Shown: positions 17,426 to 26,650, numbered from the stretch's first letter. The stretch: DNA of 64,000 nucleotides from Roseomonas sp. (GCA_020249265.1 JADCGA010000030.1:1-64000); one strand, 5' to 3'. Notes: a model not told the origin generated them from the letters alone. Numbers and translations: made by a program.

Positions 17426-17907
17426 GGAAACTTGGCATTATGGCTGCCATGCTGGCTTTGCTTGCCACTCCCATGGCAGCGCGGGCTTCCGATATCGCGC
17501 CCCCCAATCCGAAACTGCCTGAAGCAACAACCGCCGCGCCCCTGCTGCCGAAACACGCGCTGCCCGAAGCCCGCATGGGCTATGGCTGCCTGATCGGCCA
17601 GGCGGGCAGTGTGGCGCTTTCGCTGCTGCTCGGCTCTGGTCGCGCATGGGATGCCTTGGCGGATGCTGTTTTGGGCAACCCGCCCGGCGCGGAACAGCGC
17701 GCGGCTTGTGCGCTTGGTGAGGCATTGGCGCCGCATCTGGCCGGTGTGGCGGAGGGCATGGCACAGGAAGCCTGGGCCGCCACGCAGCGCCATGCGGAGG
17801 CCGCGCAAGAAATGATGGCCGCCGGCAGCGCGCAGATTGAAGAAGGCTGGGCGGGGCTGCGCGAGGGCACGGCTGGGCTTTGGTCGCGCCTTTGGCCCAT
17901 GCGTTGA
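17422..17907 (+). CDS. Small secreted protein of unknown function
   Basis: 161 residues. A signal peptide is evident (RKLGIMAAMLALLATPMAARA, cleavage near ARA-SD). The mature part has a proline-rich start, a hydrophobic stretch GQAGSVALSLLLGSG that could be a single membrane or amyloid-like segment, and an alanine-rich helical C-terminus. Two cysteines (GYGCLIG and RAACALG) could form a disulfide. No family is recognised. The start overlaps the stop of the family-5 binding protein (ATGA), so it is coupled to it. Confidence 0.65.
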   Translation: MRKLGIMAAMLALLATPMAARASDIAPPNPKLPEATTAAPLLPKHALPEARMGYGCLIGQAGSVALSLLLGSGRAWDALADAVLGNPPGAEQRAACALGEALAPHLAGVAEGMAQEAWAATQRHAEAAQEMMAAGSAQIEEGWAGLREGTAGLWSRLWPMR

Positions 17908-17943
17908 AGCCACGCACCAAATCCCACCACAAGTTTTCGGCAA

Positions 17944-18020
17944 TGGTCGGAGCGGCGGGATTCGAACCCACGACCCCCAGTCCCCCAGACTGATGCGCTA
18001 CCAGGCTGCGCTACGCTCCG
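17944..18020 (-). tRNA. tRNA-Pro (anticodon GGG)
   Basis: Read on the minus strand: acceptor CGGAGCG (18020-18014) pairs with CGCTCCG, discriminator A, encoded CCA ending at 17944. The D arm GCGCAGCCTGGTAGCGC is typical of proline tRNAs and the anticodon loop CTGGGGG gives GGG. T-loop GTTCGAATC is present. Confidence 0.95.
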
Positions 18021-18092
18021 ACTTTAGGTTCTCTAGCATCCTAAATTGGCGCTTGCCACCCCTTGCGGCGGTTTCGGCTCAGGTGAATGGCG

Positions 18093-18512
18093 TTATGCGG
18101 CAAGCCGATGCAAGGCGCGCGCAATATCCTCAAGCTCAGCCAGCGCGGCCTTCAGCGCCATGGCTTCAGATGCCTCAGTGGCGGGCGGTGGATCGCCCAA
18201 AGGCAATTCCAGCGCAACGGGCCCCGGGCCTTCATCCGTGCCATCACGGAGCAACCGCTGCACCCCCTTGATGGTATAGCCCTGATTATAGAGCAAATCG
18301 CCCACGCGCTTCAGCAGCGCGATATCTTCGGGCCGGTAATAGCGCCGACCGCCGCCGCGCTTGAGCGGCTTCAATTGCGGGAATTTGCTTTCCCAGAAAC
18401 GCAAGACATGCTGCGGAATATTCAAATCATCGGCGACTTCACTGATGGTGCGAAAGGCTGTCGGCGCCTTGCGCGGGCGCCCCTTGTCATCCGCATCATC
18501 GGTATCGCTCAT
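18093..18512 (-). CDS. MerR-family transcriptional regulator (ihfA-linked)
   Basis: 139 residues. The N-terminal half is a MerR winged helix: [25 protein letters not shown], then [36 protein letters not shown]. The C-terminal half is short, acidic-to-alanine-rich and has no metal-binding cysteines, so it is not a metal sensor of the CueR/ZntR type. This gene just downstream of ihfA is conserved in alphaproteobacteria. Start overlaps the ihfA stop by four bases. Target genes unknown. Confidence 0.88.
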   Translation of the reverse strand: MSDTDDADDKGRPRKAPTAFRTISEVADDLNIPQHVLRFWESKFPQLKPLKRGGGRRYYRPEDIALLKRVGDLLYNQGYTIKGVQRLLRDGTDEGPGPVALELPLGDPPPATEASEAMALKAALAELEDIARALHRLAA

Positions 18513-18814
18513 GCTTCGTCTTCCACTTCTTCATTATTGATGCGCGCCTTCAACACTTGCGATGGGCGGAAGGAAAGCACCTTGCGCGGCAGGATTGGCA
18601 CTTCAACGCCGGTCTTCGGATTGCGGCCAATGCGCTGGCCTTTCTGACGCACCAGGAAAGTGCCGAAGGAAGATATCTTCACCGATTCACCGGATTCCAG
18701 CACGGCGGAAATACGCTCCAGCACCGATTCCAAAAGATCAGCACTTTCGTTGCGCGAAAGCCCCACCTGCGCATAAATCGCCTCGGCCAAATTGGCCCGC
18801 GTGATGGTTTCCAT
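18509..18814 (-). CDS. ihfA: Integration host factor subunit alpha
   Basis: 101 residues, HU/IHF family. It begins [27 protein letters not shown] and contains the dimer/DNA-arm block [25 protein letters not shown] with the family GRNPKTG motif and the IHF-type [13 protein letters not shown] end. With IhfB it bends DNA in replication, recombination and transcription. It belongs to the plsX-fabH-ihfA-MerR cluster; about 80 bases separate it from fabH. Confidence 0.95.
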   Translation of the reverse strand: METITRANLAEAIYAQVGLSRNESADLLESVLERISAVLESGESVKISSFGTFLVRQKGQRIGRNPKTGVEVPILPRKVLSFRPSQVLKARINNEEVEDEA

Positions 18815-18894
18815 TGACCCCGTCCCAGTTTATCCCTGTTACATACAGAAAACCGGCTTCCTGCGGCAACGTCAACCGCCTGCCTCATGAAATC

Positions 18895-19875
18895 TCAGAA
18901 ACGTGCAACGGCCGACCCCCAGGTCAGCCCCCCGCCAATGGCTTCCATCACCACCAGATCGCCATTCCTGATCCTGCCATCGCCGCGCGCCTCGGCTAGC
19001 GCGAGTGGAATGGAAGCCGCCGAGGTATTGGCATGGCGGTCAACTGTCACCACCACACGCCCAGGATGCAGGTTCAATTTCTTGCCCATGGCTTCAATAA
19101 TGCGCAGATTCGCCTGATGCGGCACCAGCCAATCAATATCAGCATGCGTCAGGCCATTGGCCGCCAGCGCCTCATCCACCACCGCCGCCAATTTGGAGAC
19201 AGCATGGCGGAACACCTCCTTGCCGGCCATGCGTAACACGCCAGTGCCGCCGGTGGAACCAGCGCCACCTTCAACAGCCAGTATATCCCCATGCCGGCCA
19301 TCGGCGTGCAAATGCGTTGAAAGCAGGCCACGATCCTTGTTGCTGCCGGCGCCCTCACTGGCGCTCAACAGCACGGCCCCGGCACCGTCGCCAAACAGAA
19401 CACAAGTGCCGCGATCGGTCCAATCCAGAATGCGGGTATAAACTTCAGCGCCGATCACCAGCACGTGGCGGGCATGGCCCGCGCGCATCATCGCTTCCGC
19501 GACTGAAAGCCCATAGATGAAACCGGTACACGCCGCGGTGATGTCAAAAGCAAAGCCAAGGCCCGCGCCGATCTTGGCCTGCACGCGCGCGGCGGTCGCG
19601 GGAAAGCCGGAATCGGGCGTGGTAGTGGCGACGATAATGCCATCCACTTGCGCCGCCGGCACACCAGCATCGGCCAAGGCAGCGCGCGCGGCGGCGGCGG
19701 CCAGATCAGAAGCGGCTTCGTCAGGCGCGGCAACATGGCGGAACTTGATCCCCGTGCGTTCCTGAATCCACGCATCCGATGTTTCAAGCCCGTGTCGCGC
19801 CGCCAATTCATAATTGGAAAGCCGCAAAGGGGGAAGGTAGCCGCCGCAGCCGGCGATCAAGGCACGCATGACCAT
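18895..19875 (-). CDS. fabH: 3-oxoacyl-ACP synthase III (beta-ketoacyl-ACP synthase III)
   Basis: 326 residues. FabH condenses acetyl-CoA with malonyl-ACP to start fatty-acid synthesis. The catalytic cysteine is C116 (ITAACTGFIYG), with His in WLVPHQANLRI and Asn in HANTSAASIPLAL completing the triad. The N-terminus GCGGYLPP..LSNYEL..ETSDAWIQERTGI is characteristic. Two starts are possible (ATG 19875 or the ATG two codons later). It follows plsX by 14 bases, the standard order for coupling lipid precursor genes. Confidence 0.95.
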   Translation of the reverse strand: MVMRALIAGCGGYLPPLRLSNYELAARHGLETSDAWIQERTGIKFRHVAAPDEAASDLAAAAARAALADAGVPAAQVDGIIVATTTPDSGFPATAARVQAKIGAGLGFAFDITAACTGFIYGLSVAEAMMRAGHARHVLVIGAEVYTRILDWTDRGTCVLFGDGAGAVLLSASEGAGSNKDRGLLSTHLHADGRHGDILAVEGGAGSTGGTGVLRMAGKEVFRHAVSKLAAVVDEALAANGLTHADIDWLVPHQANLRIIEAMGKKLNLHPGRVVVTVDRHANTSAASIPLALAEARGDGRIRNGDLVVMEAIGGGLTWGSAVARF

Positions 19876-19889
19876 GGCGCTAAGCTACA

Positions 19890-20939
19890 TCAGTTTGGCG
19901 AAGGCGCCAGCCTATTGCGGCCCGCGAGCCGGTCAAAACCATCCTTGATCCGATCATTATAGCCATGCGTCACCATATCCATGGCCACATCCACGGCATG
20001 GGCAAAGCCAAGCGCATCTGTCCCGCCATGGGATTTCACCACAACGCCATTCAACCCAAGCAGAATGGCGCCATTATAGCGGCGCGGGTCCATCCATTCG
20101 CGCAGCCGATCCAAGGCGGGCCGCGCCAGCAAATAGCCAAGCCGCGCCGGCACGCTGCTGGTGAATACCTGGCGCAGCAAATCGCGCATCAGCTTGAGCG
20201 CACCTTCGCCGGTCTTCAGCGCGACATTGCCGGTGAAGCCATCCGTCACCACCACATCCACCGTGCCCGCAGTGATATCATGGCCTTCGATAAAGCCGCG
20301 GAACTGAGAACCGACATGCGAATCGCGCAGAATCTCAGCCGCCGCACGCACACGGTCATCGCCTTTCAATTCCTCACTGCCCACATTCAGCAGGCCAATG
20401 CTGGGTGTGGTGAGGCCAAGCGCCACGCGCGCGAAAGCATCACCCATGATCGCGAATTCCACCAGGTTGCGCGCATCGCATTGCACATTGGCGCCAAGAT
20501 CAAGCAGCACCACATCGCCGCGCGCGGAGGGACCAATCGCGGCCAGCGCGGGCCGATCAATTTCCGGCATGGTCTTGATGACAATTTTGGCGAGCGCCAT
20601 CAGCGCCCCGGTATTCCCCGCGGAAACAATGCCCGCCGCCTCACCTGCCGCCACCGCATCAATGGCAAGGCGCATGGAAGACCCACGCATGCGGAGCGCC
20701 GCGGTTGGCTTCAAATCACCCGAAATCACTTCCGGCGCATGGCGCAGGCTACAGGCCCGCGCGGCCCGCTTGCGCCGTGCCAGCGCACCACCCACGCGCC
20801 CCTCATCGCCCACCAGCAGGAAGCGCGCCTGCGGGTGCCGCTCGGCGGCCAATTCCAGACCATCGAGCACAACTTCAGGTGCCGCATCCCCACCCATGGC
20901 ATCAATCGCCAGGGAGAAAGCGGGCCCTATATCAGCCAC
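19890..20939 (-). CDS. plsX: Phosphate acyltransferase PlsX
   Basis: 349 residues, usual length. PlsX converts acyl-ACP to acyl-phosphate for PlsY in phospholipid synthesis; it is a peripheral membrane enzyme. Signature LAIDAMGGDAAPEVVLDGLELAAERHP at the start, SAGNTGALMALAKIVIKTMPEIDRPALAA centrally, and VVTDGFTGNVALKTGEGALKLM. It lies between rpmF (33 bases upstream) and fabH, the widely conserved rpmF-plsX-fabH order. Confidence 0.96.
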   Translation of the reverse strand: MADIGPAFSLAIDAMGGDAAPEVVLDGLELAAERHPQARFLLVGDEGRVGGALARRKRAARACSLRHAPEVISGDLKPTAALRMRGSSMRLAIDAVAAGEAAGIVSAGNTGALMALAKIVIKTMPEIDRPALAAIGPSARGDVVLLDLGANVQCDARNLVEFAIMGDAFARVALGLTTPSIGLLNVGSEELKGDDRVRAAAEILRDSHVGSQFRGFIEGHDITAGTVDVVVTDGFTGNVALKTGEGALKLMRDLLRQVFTSSVPARLGYLLARPALDRLREWMDPRRYNGAILLGLNGVVVKSHGGTDALGFAHAVDVAMDMVTHGYNDRIKDGFDRLAGRNRLAPSPN

Positions 20940-20972
20940 TATGGGTGCCTCGGCGCCCTGAGATGCGCCGGG

Positions 20973-21173
20973 TCAGAGCCGGACGGCCGGCTTCAGGCGA
21001 TCCGCCGCCACCACTTCACGGCCATCATAATAGCCGCAATGGGAGCAGACATGATGCGGGCGCTTCAATTCGCCGCAATTCGGGCATTCATGATGCGCGG
21101 AACTGCTGAGCGCTTCATGGCTGCGGCGCATGCCGCGGCGGGAAGGCGAAGTTTTCTTTTTCGGAACGGCCAT
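20973..21173 (-). CDS. rpmF: 50S ribosomal protein L32
   Basis: 66 residues beginning [21 protein letters not shown], the universal L32 start. The zinc-ribbon cysteine pairs are intact (CPNC and CSHC), so this is the zinc-binding C+ form. It heads the rpmF-plsX-fabH-ihfA cluster. The 239-base gap upstream, to tRNA-Ala, should hold its promoter; no clear -10/-35 pair for the minus strand was identified there. Confidence 0.96.
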   Translation of the reverse strand: MAVPKKKTSPSRRGMRRSHEALSSSAHHECPNCGELKRPHHVCSHCGYYDGREVVAADRLKPAVRL

Positions 21174-21368
21174 GGCGCCGGGTCTCTTTCACTCAAGCGT
21201 AACTGTGGATTTGAACAAGGGCGGGCACTTAGCACCCCCTTCCGGGCGGCGCAAGCATGTCGGCGGCGCCCTGCCCGCTGCGGAAAGACCAATAGCATGA
21301 GGCGCGGCTTGCGGCACGGGGCTTGGTAACGCTTATCAACGCTTGGCCAAATTCATCATCAGGGCCCC

Positions 21369-21397
21369 TTGCCGAGGCCGCCCTTGGGCGCTAATAC
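21369..21397 (+). promoter_or_regulatory. Possible promoter of tRNA-Ala
   Basis: TTGCCG (21369-21374) and TAATAC (21392-21397) are separated by 17 bases and end 15 bases before the tRNA, with a GC-rich discriminator (CGCGCC) as is common for stable-RNA promoters. The -10 match is weak, so this is tentative. Confidence 0.35.
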
Positions 21398-21412
21398 CGC
21401 GCCTCCTGCCGG

Positions 21413-21488
<76 letters not shown>

Positions 21489-21508
21489 TCCCTTGAGCAA
21501 CGCTGAAA

Positions 21509-24500
21509 TCACGCTGAAATACGGCTATCCGCGTCCCCCGCCGCGAAGGCTGCCATATAGCCAAGGATCAGGTCGCGGGATCGGAAGCGGCCGGCGAATT
21601 GCGCCTCCTCCTCCCGCTGGATGATCGGGAAGGTGGAAAGGATATAGGCGGCGTCATCCCGGTTCAGGCCATAGAGCAGGAAGAATAGCGCATCCAACCG
21701 GGCGCGGAGGTGCAAGCGTTCTTCTGCATCCCAGGCGAAGGCGGCGCCCTGATAGCCAAGGTCTTCGGCAAAGGGTTTCAGGTCATGCGCGTTGTAGGAC
21801 AGGCGCAGCACATGGTCGCGGACCATGGCTTCGGCGGTGGTGGCGCCGATGGGGCGGGCGAAGGCGTCGAGGGGGATGACTGGAAGCTGTTCGACCAGAT
21901 ACCAGCTCAGATGATTGCCCTGGATTTTCTGTCGGGCGGCGTAATCCAGGGCAAAGGCATTCAGATTCGCAAGAATGAGCGGCGCTGCCCGAATATATGC
22001 GCGGGCCGCCGCATCTGGATCCTGCATACCTTCCGCAAGGCTGGCTGGCACAAGTAGCGGCAGCGTATGGCCAGCGCCGACTGCTGGAATGATTGTGGCA
22101 ATCATGGAGCGGATGTTCGTCGTACTAGTTATGTCCTTAAAGCCGATAGACCAAGCACCTGGATAGGCTGCACGAACCTCAGCCGCATCAATCCAGAATT
22201 GCGGTTCGGGACACCAAGCTGGGTCTATATGCTGCTGGATAGTAGCCGGAATGGTGACTGCCCCGCGATAGCGATTGCCCGCTCTTACCTCAACGGATGC
22301 TGCGCGGTGATCGTAACTCTGCACAGTTTTACCTTCAAATAGCGGTACCCATTCCGTTTCTCCTAGCTTCCAGCGATTAGGCGCTACTCGGTAAGCCCCG
22401 CGTTGCTTCAATCCTGCTTCAGAGAGAAATTTTCCACTATCATTGGCCATGTGGAACATGGTCGCGTAACGCACCGGCCAAGCGTGAGCATTTGGTATAC
22501 TCCTCCGGTCCACCACGACCGGCAGTCGCCGATGCAAAGTGGGCGTCAACTCCGCATCGCGCCTCGTCCGAAAGATTGGCGCTGTGCCGGTATTCGGATT
22601 GACAGCCGCGAAGTCAGACGGCGCCAAGGGCAGCGCATTTGCCTCAGCCTGCTCTGCGTCCAATTGAAAGAAGGCGCAATCAGCCGAGTCGAACCGCCGC
22701 TCGGCCCCGCCGACGATAAGCGCACAAAATTTGAACCGGTAATAAACATCCGGGAAAAACTGGCGACGCGTGGGTCCGTAAGGGCGGTTCTCAAAATCAA
22801 ACAGCGCGCCTAAGCGTCCAGTGGTAGCCACGCTACTAAAGAATGCCGATGCGCCCTTGTCAGCGGCAATACCGGACGGCACCAGTAGCCCGACAATCCC
22901 CTGGGCCTTCACCAGTCGCAAGGCGCGTTCCACAAAGAGTGCGTAGAGATTGGCATCGCCGCCCGAAAGTAGCGGATAAGCACCACAAGTGCGCGCGACA
23001 CGCATACTCGCTTCCGCAGTCCAGGATGCGCGTTCGAAGTCTTTGCCAAGATCACCGCCTTCTCGAAGGAGTTCTTCGATAAGGCGTTCACGGTCTGCGG
23101 CGCGCTCTGTCCGCGCGACTTCCGGCACGCGGGCCGCAAACCATTCGGCGGGCTGCAACTTCATCCGATCCCATGGCGGGTTGCCGATAATGGCATCAAA
23201 GCCACCTGCGGTGCGCCGCGCTTCCCAGCCGGTCCACACACCTGGGAAGGCCAATTCCCAATGCAGAAAATGACAGTCCCGGCTGAGCGCCTGCGCCTTG
23301 GCAAAGCTTTCGCTAGCCTCGCGGAAAGCTTCACTGGCCGGGATGCGCTTGTTCTTGCCCAGGCGAATATCAACCGCTTCCGGCCCAGGCGGGGCAAGGG
23401 GCACTTCGCCATTCGCCAAAAGCACGGGGTCCCCATAGGCGCCGGAAAGCAGATTCCCGCGCGCGATGGTATTCAGCTTGTCGCCCGTATCAAGCCACCT
23501 ATCCGCATGCCACAGGTCCAGAAAGGCTTGCAGCCGCCGTGTCTGTTCCTCCATGGCATCGAAAAATACTTTGCTCTGCGTCACCTCGGCAATATCCGCA
23601 TCGCTCAGCGTTTCGATATTCGCCATGGCGCCGGCGGCGCGTGACGCCTGGGTCAGCACATCGGCGGGCGGCAAAATGCCGTAGCGTTCGCTCAATTCTT
23701 CCAGGACGGGTTGCACAAACTCCCCAAACAGGCTGTCGCCCGCGCGCAAATGATGGTCCAGGAAGGAAAGCGGCGCGCCAACGGTGAAGGAATGCAGCCA
23801 TAGCGAAAGCTTGGCCAATTCCACCGCCATGGGGTTCAGGTCTGCCCCATAGATCACGCGCTTCAGCACAATGCGCCGGACAAGGTGGCGGTCATCCAGA
23901 TGTTCGTCGCGCACTTCCCAGCCATTGGCGGCAGCCTGGGCGCGAATATGGCCGCGAATGCTTTCAATCTTCACCGAAAGCGGGGAAGTGTAATCGCCCC
24001 ATTTCACCAGCCCAGCGGCTTCCTGCTGGGCGGCGAGCGTTTCATCGGTCAGCCAATCCACCAGCGAAACCAGGAAATGCCCCGACCCCATGGCAGGGTC
24101 CAGCACGCGGAGGGATAGAAATGCCTCGGCCGGGTCATGCCGACGCAGATCGGCCAAGCGCTGGTCCTTGGGCCGGTGGTCGGACGCCAAGCGCAAGGCA
24201 GCTTCCCGGAAGGCGCTGCGCCGTTCATCCAGCAAGGGGCCAATGGTGCGGCGGATGATCAGGCGGACCAATTCTTCCGGCGTGTAATAGCTGCCCGAAT
24301 TCTTGCGCGCGAAAGCGTTAAGCCGTGTGGTGACGCCCGCCCCTTCCGCCACCACATCAAATTCCAGCAGCCTTTCGTAAATGGACCCAAGCTGCTGCAC
24401 CGAAAGATCACGGAAATTGATCAGGCGCCGCGCGCCAGCCGCACCCTCTCGGGAAAGATCATCCAACAGGTCGCCCATGGTGGCATCGGGCAGGCGCGCA

Positions 24501-25636
24501 CGGCCCAGCAAGCGCGCGGCAGAGGCGGAAAACAGCCCGCCATTATAGGGGGGCAGCCCAAGTGAGGCATCGCCCACATCTATGGCGCGGCAAAGGGCGG
24601 CAAGGTCATCCCACCAGCGGGTGAAGCTGGCCGAAAGCGGGCGTTCCGCATCGCGCGCCGTGGCCGCCTGTTCACGCAGCCGCCGCAAGCCATAGGCAGC
24701 GTAACCGGCATGGCGCACCGGCAGCAGGTCTCGGTCTTCCGCGTAAAGGATGAACAGCAAACGATAAAGCAGGATCAGCGCGGCTTCGCGCGCTTCCGCC
24801 CGCCAGGCTGCATCGGCGGGCTTGGCCACCGGGTCATGTGCCGCGAGCGCCGAGACAAGGCGGGGGAAAACCCGATCAAACACCGCTTCCGAAAGGGCGG
24901 CGGTAATGCGCTGTTCGTAACGGCGCCCCTCATCCAAGGCGAGGTCGAGGAAGGTTTTGCCAGCAGGCCCGGAAGCCTCAAGCGCTTCGCGCCGGAACAG
25001 CAGCAGGAAGGCGCGCAGCAGATCGCGCGCTTCGCCATCCCCCTTGGCGGCACCTTCCAGCAGCGCCGGCAGGTCAAAGCCGACAAAGCCTTCCGCGCGG
25101 CTGCGCGCACCATGGAAGTAAAGCCGCCAGAAGCGCCCATTGGTCAGCAAGCCCCAGCGCACCGCCCCGCCCGAGGCTGGTTCAGCCAAGCCAAGGTAGC
25201 GGAGTATTTGCGAAGCCGGCGTGCCGCCCTTGCCGCTGCCCCGGTCTAGCGGGGTTTCGCGCGCTTCACTTTCCACCACAACGGCGGCAAGGCGGTAACG
25301 CTCCCCCGGTGCGGCGATGGCGGCGGCTTCGGTGTGATTGGCCGGGGAGGTGAAAAGCAGCGCATCGGGAATGTCTCGGTTCCCACCGCCTGCGGCCTGT
25401 TGCGGCAAGTGATACCAGCCCAGCAGGTCCAGCACCGGGCGGATGAAGGCTTGTTCGGTGGTGGCCTCATTCGGTTTGGCCATGGCGGCAAGCGAAAGCC
25501 ACAACGCACTGAGCCTTTCGGCCTTGGCAGCCACCTGCGCGGCATCCATGGCCCGCCATTCCGGCGTTTCGCGCATGCCTTCGCGCAGAAAGAATTCCGA
25601 AAGCAGGCTACCCGCGATCAAGATTTGCTCCCCCAA
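21509..25636 (-). CDS. Eco57I/type IIG-like restriction-modification protein (adenine-N6 methyltransferase)
   Basis: 1375 residues. Residues ~55-175 resemble a PD-(D/E)xK-type domain (P90-D91, WGLLTNGRFWRLY at 161-173), but the expected E-x-K reads E122-S-E124. Motif I DPAMGSGHF (513-521), YTPEELVRLI and NPPW (819-822) define an N6-adenine methyltransferase of the Eco57I/PglX kind. Residues ~930-1195 should include the target-recognition domain and are encoded by visibly AT-richer DNA. The first in-frame codon is TTG 25636; a second TTG five codons later has GGGGGAG six bases before it and may be the real start. It is 106 bases downstream of yhaV. No helicase, BREX or DISARM partner is adjacent. 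Confidence 0.85.
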   Translation of the reverse strand: MGEQILIAGSLLSEFFLREGMRETPEWRAMDAAQVAAKAERLSALWLSLAAMAKPNEATTEQAFIRPVLDLLGWYHLPQQAAGGGNRDIPDALLFTSPANHTEAAAIAAPGERYRLAAVVVESEARETPLDRGSGKGGTPASQILRYLGLAEPASGGAVRWGLLTNGRFWRLYFHGARSRAEGFVGFDLPALLEGAAKGDGEARDLLRAFLLLFRREALEASGPAGKTFLDLALDEGRRYEQRITAALSEAVFDRVFPRLVSALAAHDPVAKPADAAWRAEAREAALILLYRLLFILYAEDRDLLPVRHAGYAAYGLRRLREQAATARDAERPLSASFTRWWDDLAALCRAIDVGDASLGLPPYNGGLFSASAARLLGRARLPDATMGDLLDDLSREGAAGARRLINFRDLSVQQLGSIYERLLEFDVVAEGAGVTTRLNAFARKNSGSYYTPEELVRLIIRRTIGPLLDERRSAFREAALRLASDHRPKDQRLADLRRHDPAEAFLSLRVLDPAMGSGHFLVSLVDWLTDETLAAQQEAAGLVKWGDYTSPLSVKIESIRGHIRAQAAANGWEVRDEHLDDRHLVRRIVLKRVIYGADLNPMAVELAKLSLWLHSFTVGAPLSFLDHHLRAGDSLFGEFVQPVLEELSERYGILPPADVLTQASRAAGAMANIETLSDADIAEVTQSKVFFDAMEEQTRRLQAFLDLWHADRWLDTGDKLNTIARGNLLSGAYGDPVLLANGEVPLAPPGPEAVDIRLGKNKRIPASEAFREASESFAKAQALSRDCHFLHWELAFPGVWTGWEARRTAGGFDAIIGNPPWDRMKLQPAEWFAARVPEVARTERAADRERLIEELLREGGDLGKDFERASWTAEASMRVARTCGAYPLLSGGDANLYALFVERALRLVKAQGIVGLLVPSGIAADKGASAFFSSVATTGRLGALFDFENRPYGPTRRQFFPDVYYRFKFCALIVGGAERRFDSADCAFFQLDAEQAEANALPLAPSDFAAVNPNTGTAPIFRTRRDAELTPTLHRRLPVVVDRRSIPNAHAWPVRYATMFHMANDSGKFLSEAGLKQRGAYRVAPNRWKLGETEWVPLFEGKTVQSYDHRAASVEVRAGNRYRGAVTIPATIQQHIDPAWCPEPQFWIDAAEVRAAYPGAWSIGFKDITSTTNIRSMIATIIPAVGAGHTLPLLVPASLAEGMQDPDAAARAYIRAAPLILANLNAFALDYAARQKIQGNHLSWYLVEQLPVIPLDAFARPIGATTAEAMVRDHVLRLSYNAHDLKPFAEDLGYQGAAFAWDAEERLHLRARLDALFFLLYGLNRDDAAYILSTFPIIQREEEAQFAGRFRSRDLILGYMAAFAAGDADSRISA

Positions 25637-25742
25637 GATTCGTCACGCCAGGCGGTGGCACCGGGCGAATCGGCAATAGCGGTGAACCGCAAGCCCAGCA
25701 TCAAGGGGGACACTGGCTTGTACCGCGGCGGCGGTGCAAGCC

Positions 25743-26249
25743 TTATGATCCCTGGCTCGCCCCCAACTCCCGCAACCTTTCCCCCTCCGCCCGCGCCTCA
25801 GCCAGCAGGGCAGCCCAATCATTGGGCGGCTTGCCGCTTTCCAGCATGCGGCGAAATACCCGATACGCATCATCGCGGCTTTCGTAGGCGCGCTTGGTAT
25901 CCTCATCATTCACCCAGGCAAGAACCAATAGCTTGCTCGCCGCGTGGAAGCGGAAGAACAGCCGGTATTGCTGAAAAAACTTGGCGCGCCGCCAATGCTT
26001 GTGCTCATCGCCAAGCGTGCCGCCCTGCCGATATTCTGTGCGGGCAGGGTCTTGCGGGATGACATCAAAGGCCAGCTTGGTGATCGCCGCCAACCGCTTG
26101 CTGGCATTCCTGTTCACGTAACCGACAGGGTCTTTTTGCCGTAGCGCCTCTATTTGCCGCGCCAGCACTTCAAGCTGTGCCAGGAACAGCGGATGGGCGA
26201 AGATTGTCCAGCCATGAACCACCAGCGGCGCAGGCTTGCCGGCATTCAT
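25743..26249 (-). CDS. yhaV: Type II toxin, YhaV family (ribosome-dependent RNase)
   Basis: 168 residues, slightly longer than E. coli YhaV (154). Recognisable segments: HGWTIFAHPLFLAQLEVL at the start, RLAAITKLAFDVIPQDPARTEYRQGGTLG, WRRAKFFQQYRLFFRF, and a RelE-like end LVLAWVNDEDTKRAYESRDDAYRVFRRMLESG with PNDW after it. YhaV cleaves mRNA on translating ribosomes and is neutralised by PrlF. The ATG overlaps the prlF stop by three bases, the usual antitoxin-toxin coupling. The gene next to it downstream is the restriction-modification protein. Confidence 0.92.
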   Translation of the reverse strand: MNAGKPAPLVVHGWTIFAHPLFLAQLEVLARQIEALRQKDPVGYVNRNASKRLAAITKLAFDVIPQDPARTEYRQGGTLGDEHKHWRRAKFFQQYRLFFRFHAASKLLVLAWVNDEDTKRAYESRDDAYRVFRRMLESGKPPNDWAALLAEARAEGERLRELGASQGS

Positions 26250-26575
26250 TCATCATGGGCCGAAAGGGGGGCTTCCAGATCAACTTCCACATCTTCAATC
26301 AGGGCGTGAAGCCTTTGGAGAAGGTTTGCATGCACGGCCTGCAAGCGCTCTGGCTGCTGCGCGATATCGCGGGCAAGGAAGCTCAGGAATTGCCCAAGCA
26401 GCGGGTCGTTACCCTCGGTGGGCTCGGCGCGGGTCAGCACCACCTCGCCGCCCGGGCGGATGGTGTAGTGAAGCTTGTCGCGTTTGCCGAGACGAAGCGC
26501 GCGCCGCACGGTTTCCGGGACTGTGGTCTGGTAACGATCAGTCAATGTGGATTCGACTTCAAAAACGGCGGGCAT
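26246..26575 (-). CDS. prlF: Type II antitoxin, PrlF (SohA) family
   Basis: 109 residues from ATG 26575 (E. coli PrlF 111). An AbrB/SpoVT-type swapped-hairpin DNA-binding segment is at the N-terminus: ESTLTDRYQTTVPETVRRALRLGKRDKL. The C-terminal helices (NDPLLGQFLSFLARDIAQQPE and after) would bind the toxin. A start twelve codons earlier is possible but adds non-homologous residues. It neutralises YhaV and should autorepress through the AATGCA-rich operator just upstream. Confidence 0.9.
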   Translation of the reverse strand: MPAVFEVESTLTDRYQTTVPETVRRALRLGKRDKLHYTIRPGGEVVLTRAEPTEGNDPLLGQFLSFLARDIAQQPERLQAVHANLLQRLHALIEDVEVDLEAPLSAHDE

Positions 26576-26613
26576 GGCACTTCTCGGGTCAAGGGAAGGT
26601 CTATCGGCCAATG

Positions 26614-26650
26614 TAATGCACTTGCCTTTTTAGTCAATGCAATTGCATTA
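26614..26650 (-). promoter_or_regulatory. Palindromic operator upstream of prlF-yhaV
   Basis: A perfect 14-bp palindrome AATGCAATTGCATT occupies 26636-26649, with a further AATGCA half-site at 26615-26620, so that TAATGCA (26614-26620) and TGCATTA (26644-26650) also face each other. The region is AT-rich in a GC-rich genome and lies 39-75 bases before the prlF start, where an autoregulating AbrB-type antitoxin would bind. Function is inferred from position and symmetry. Confidence 0.6.

Noticed and set aside
19965..21329. 454-codon plus-strand frame opposite plsX and rpmF
   Set aside because: Antisense to two conserved genes; His/Arg-rich translation without recognisable domains.
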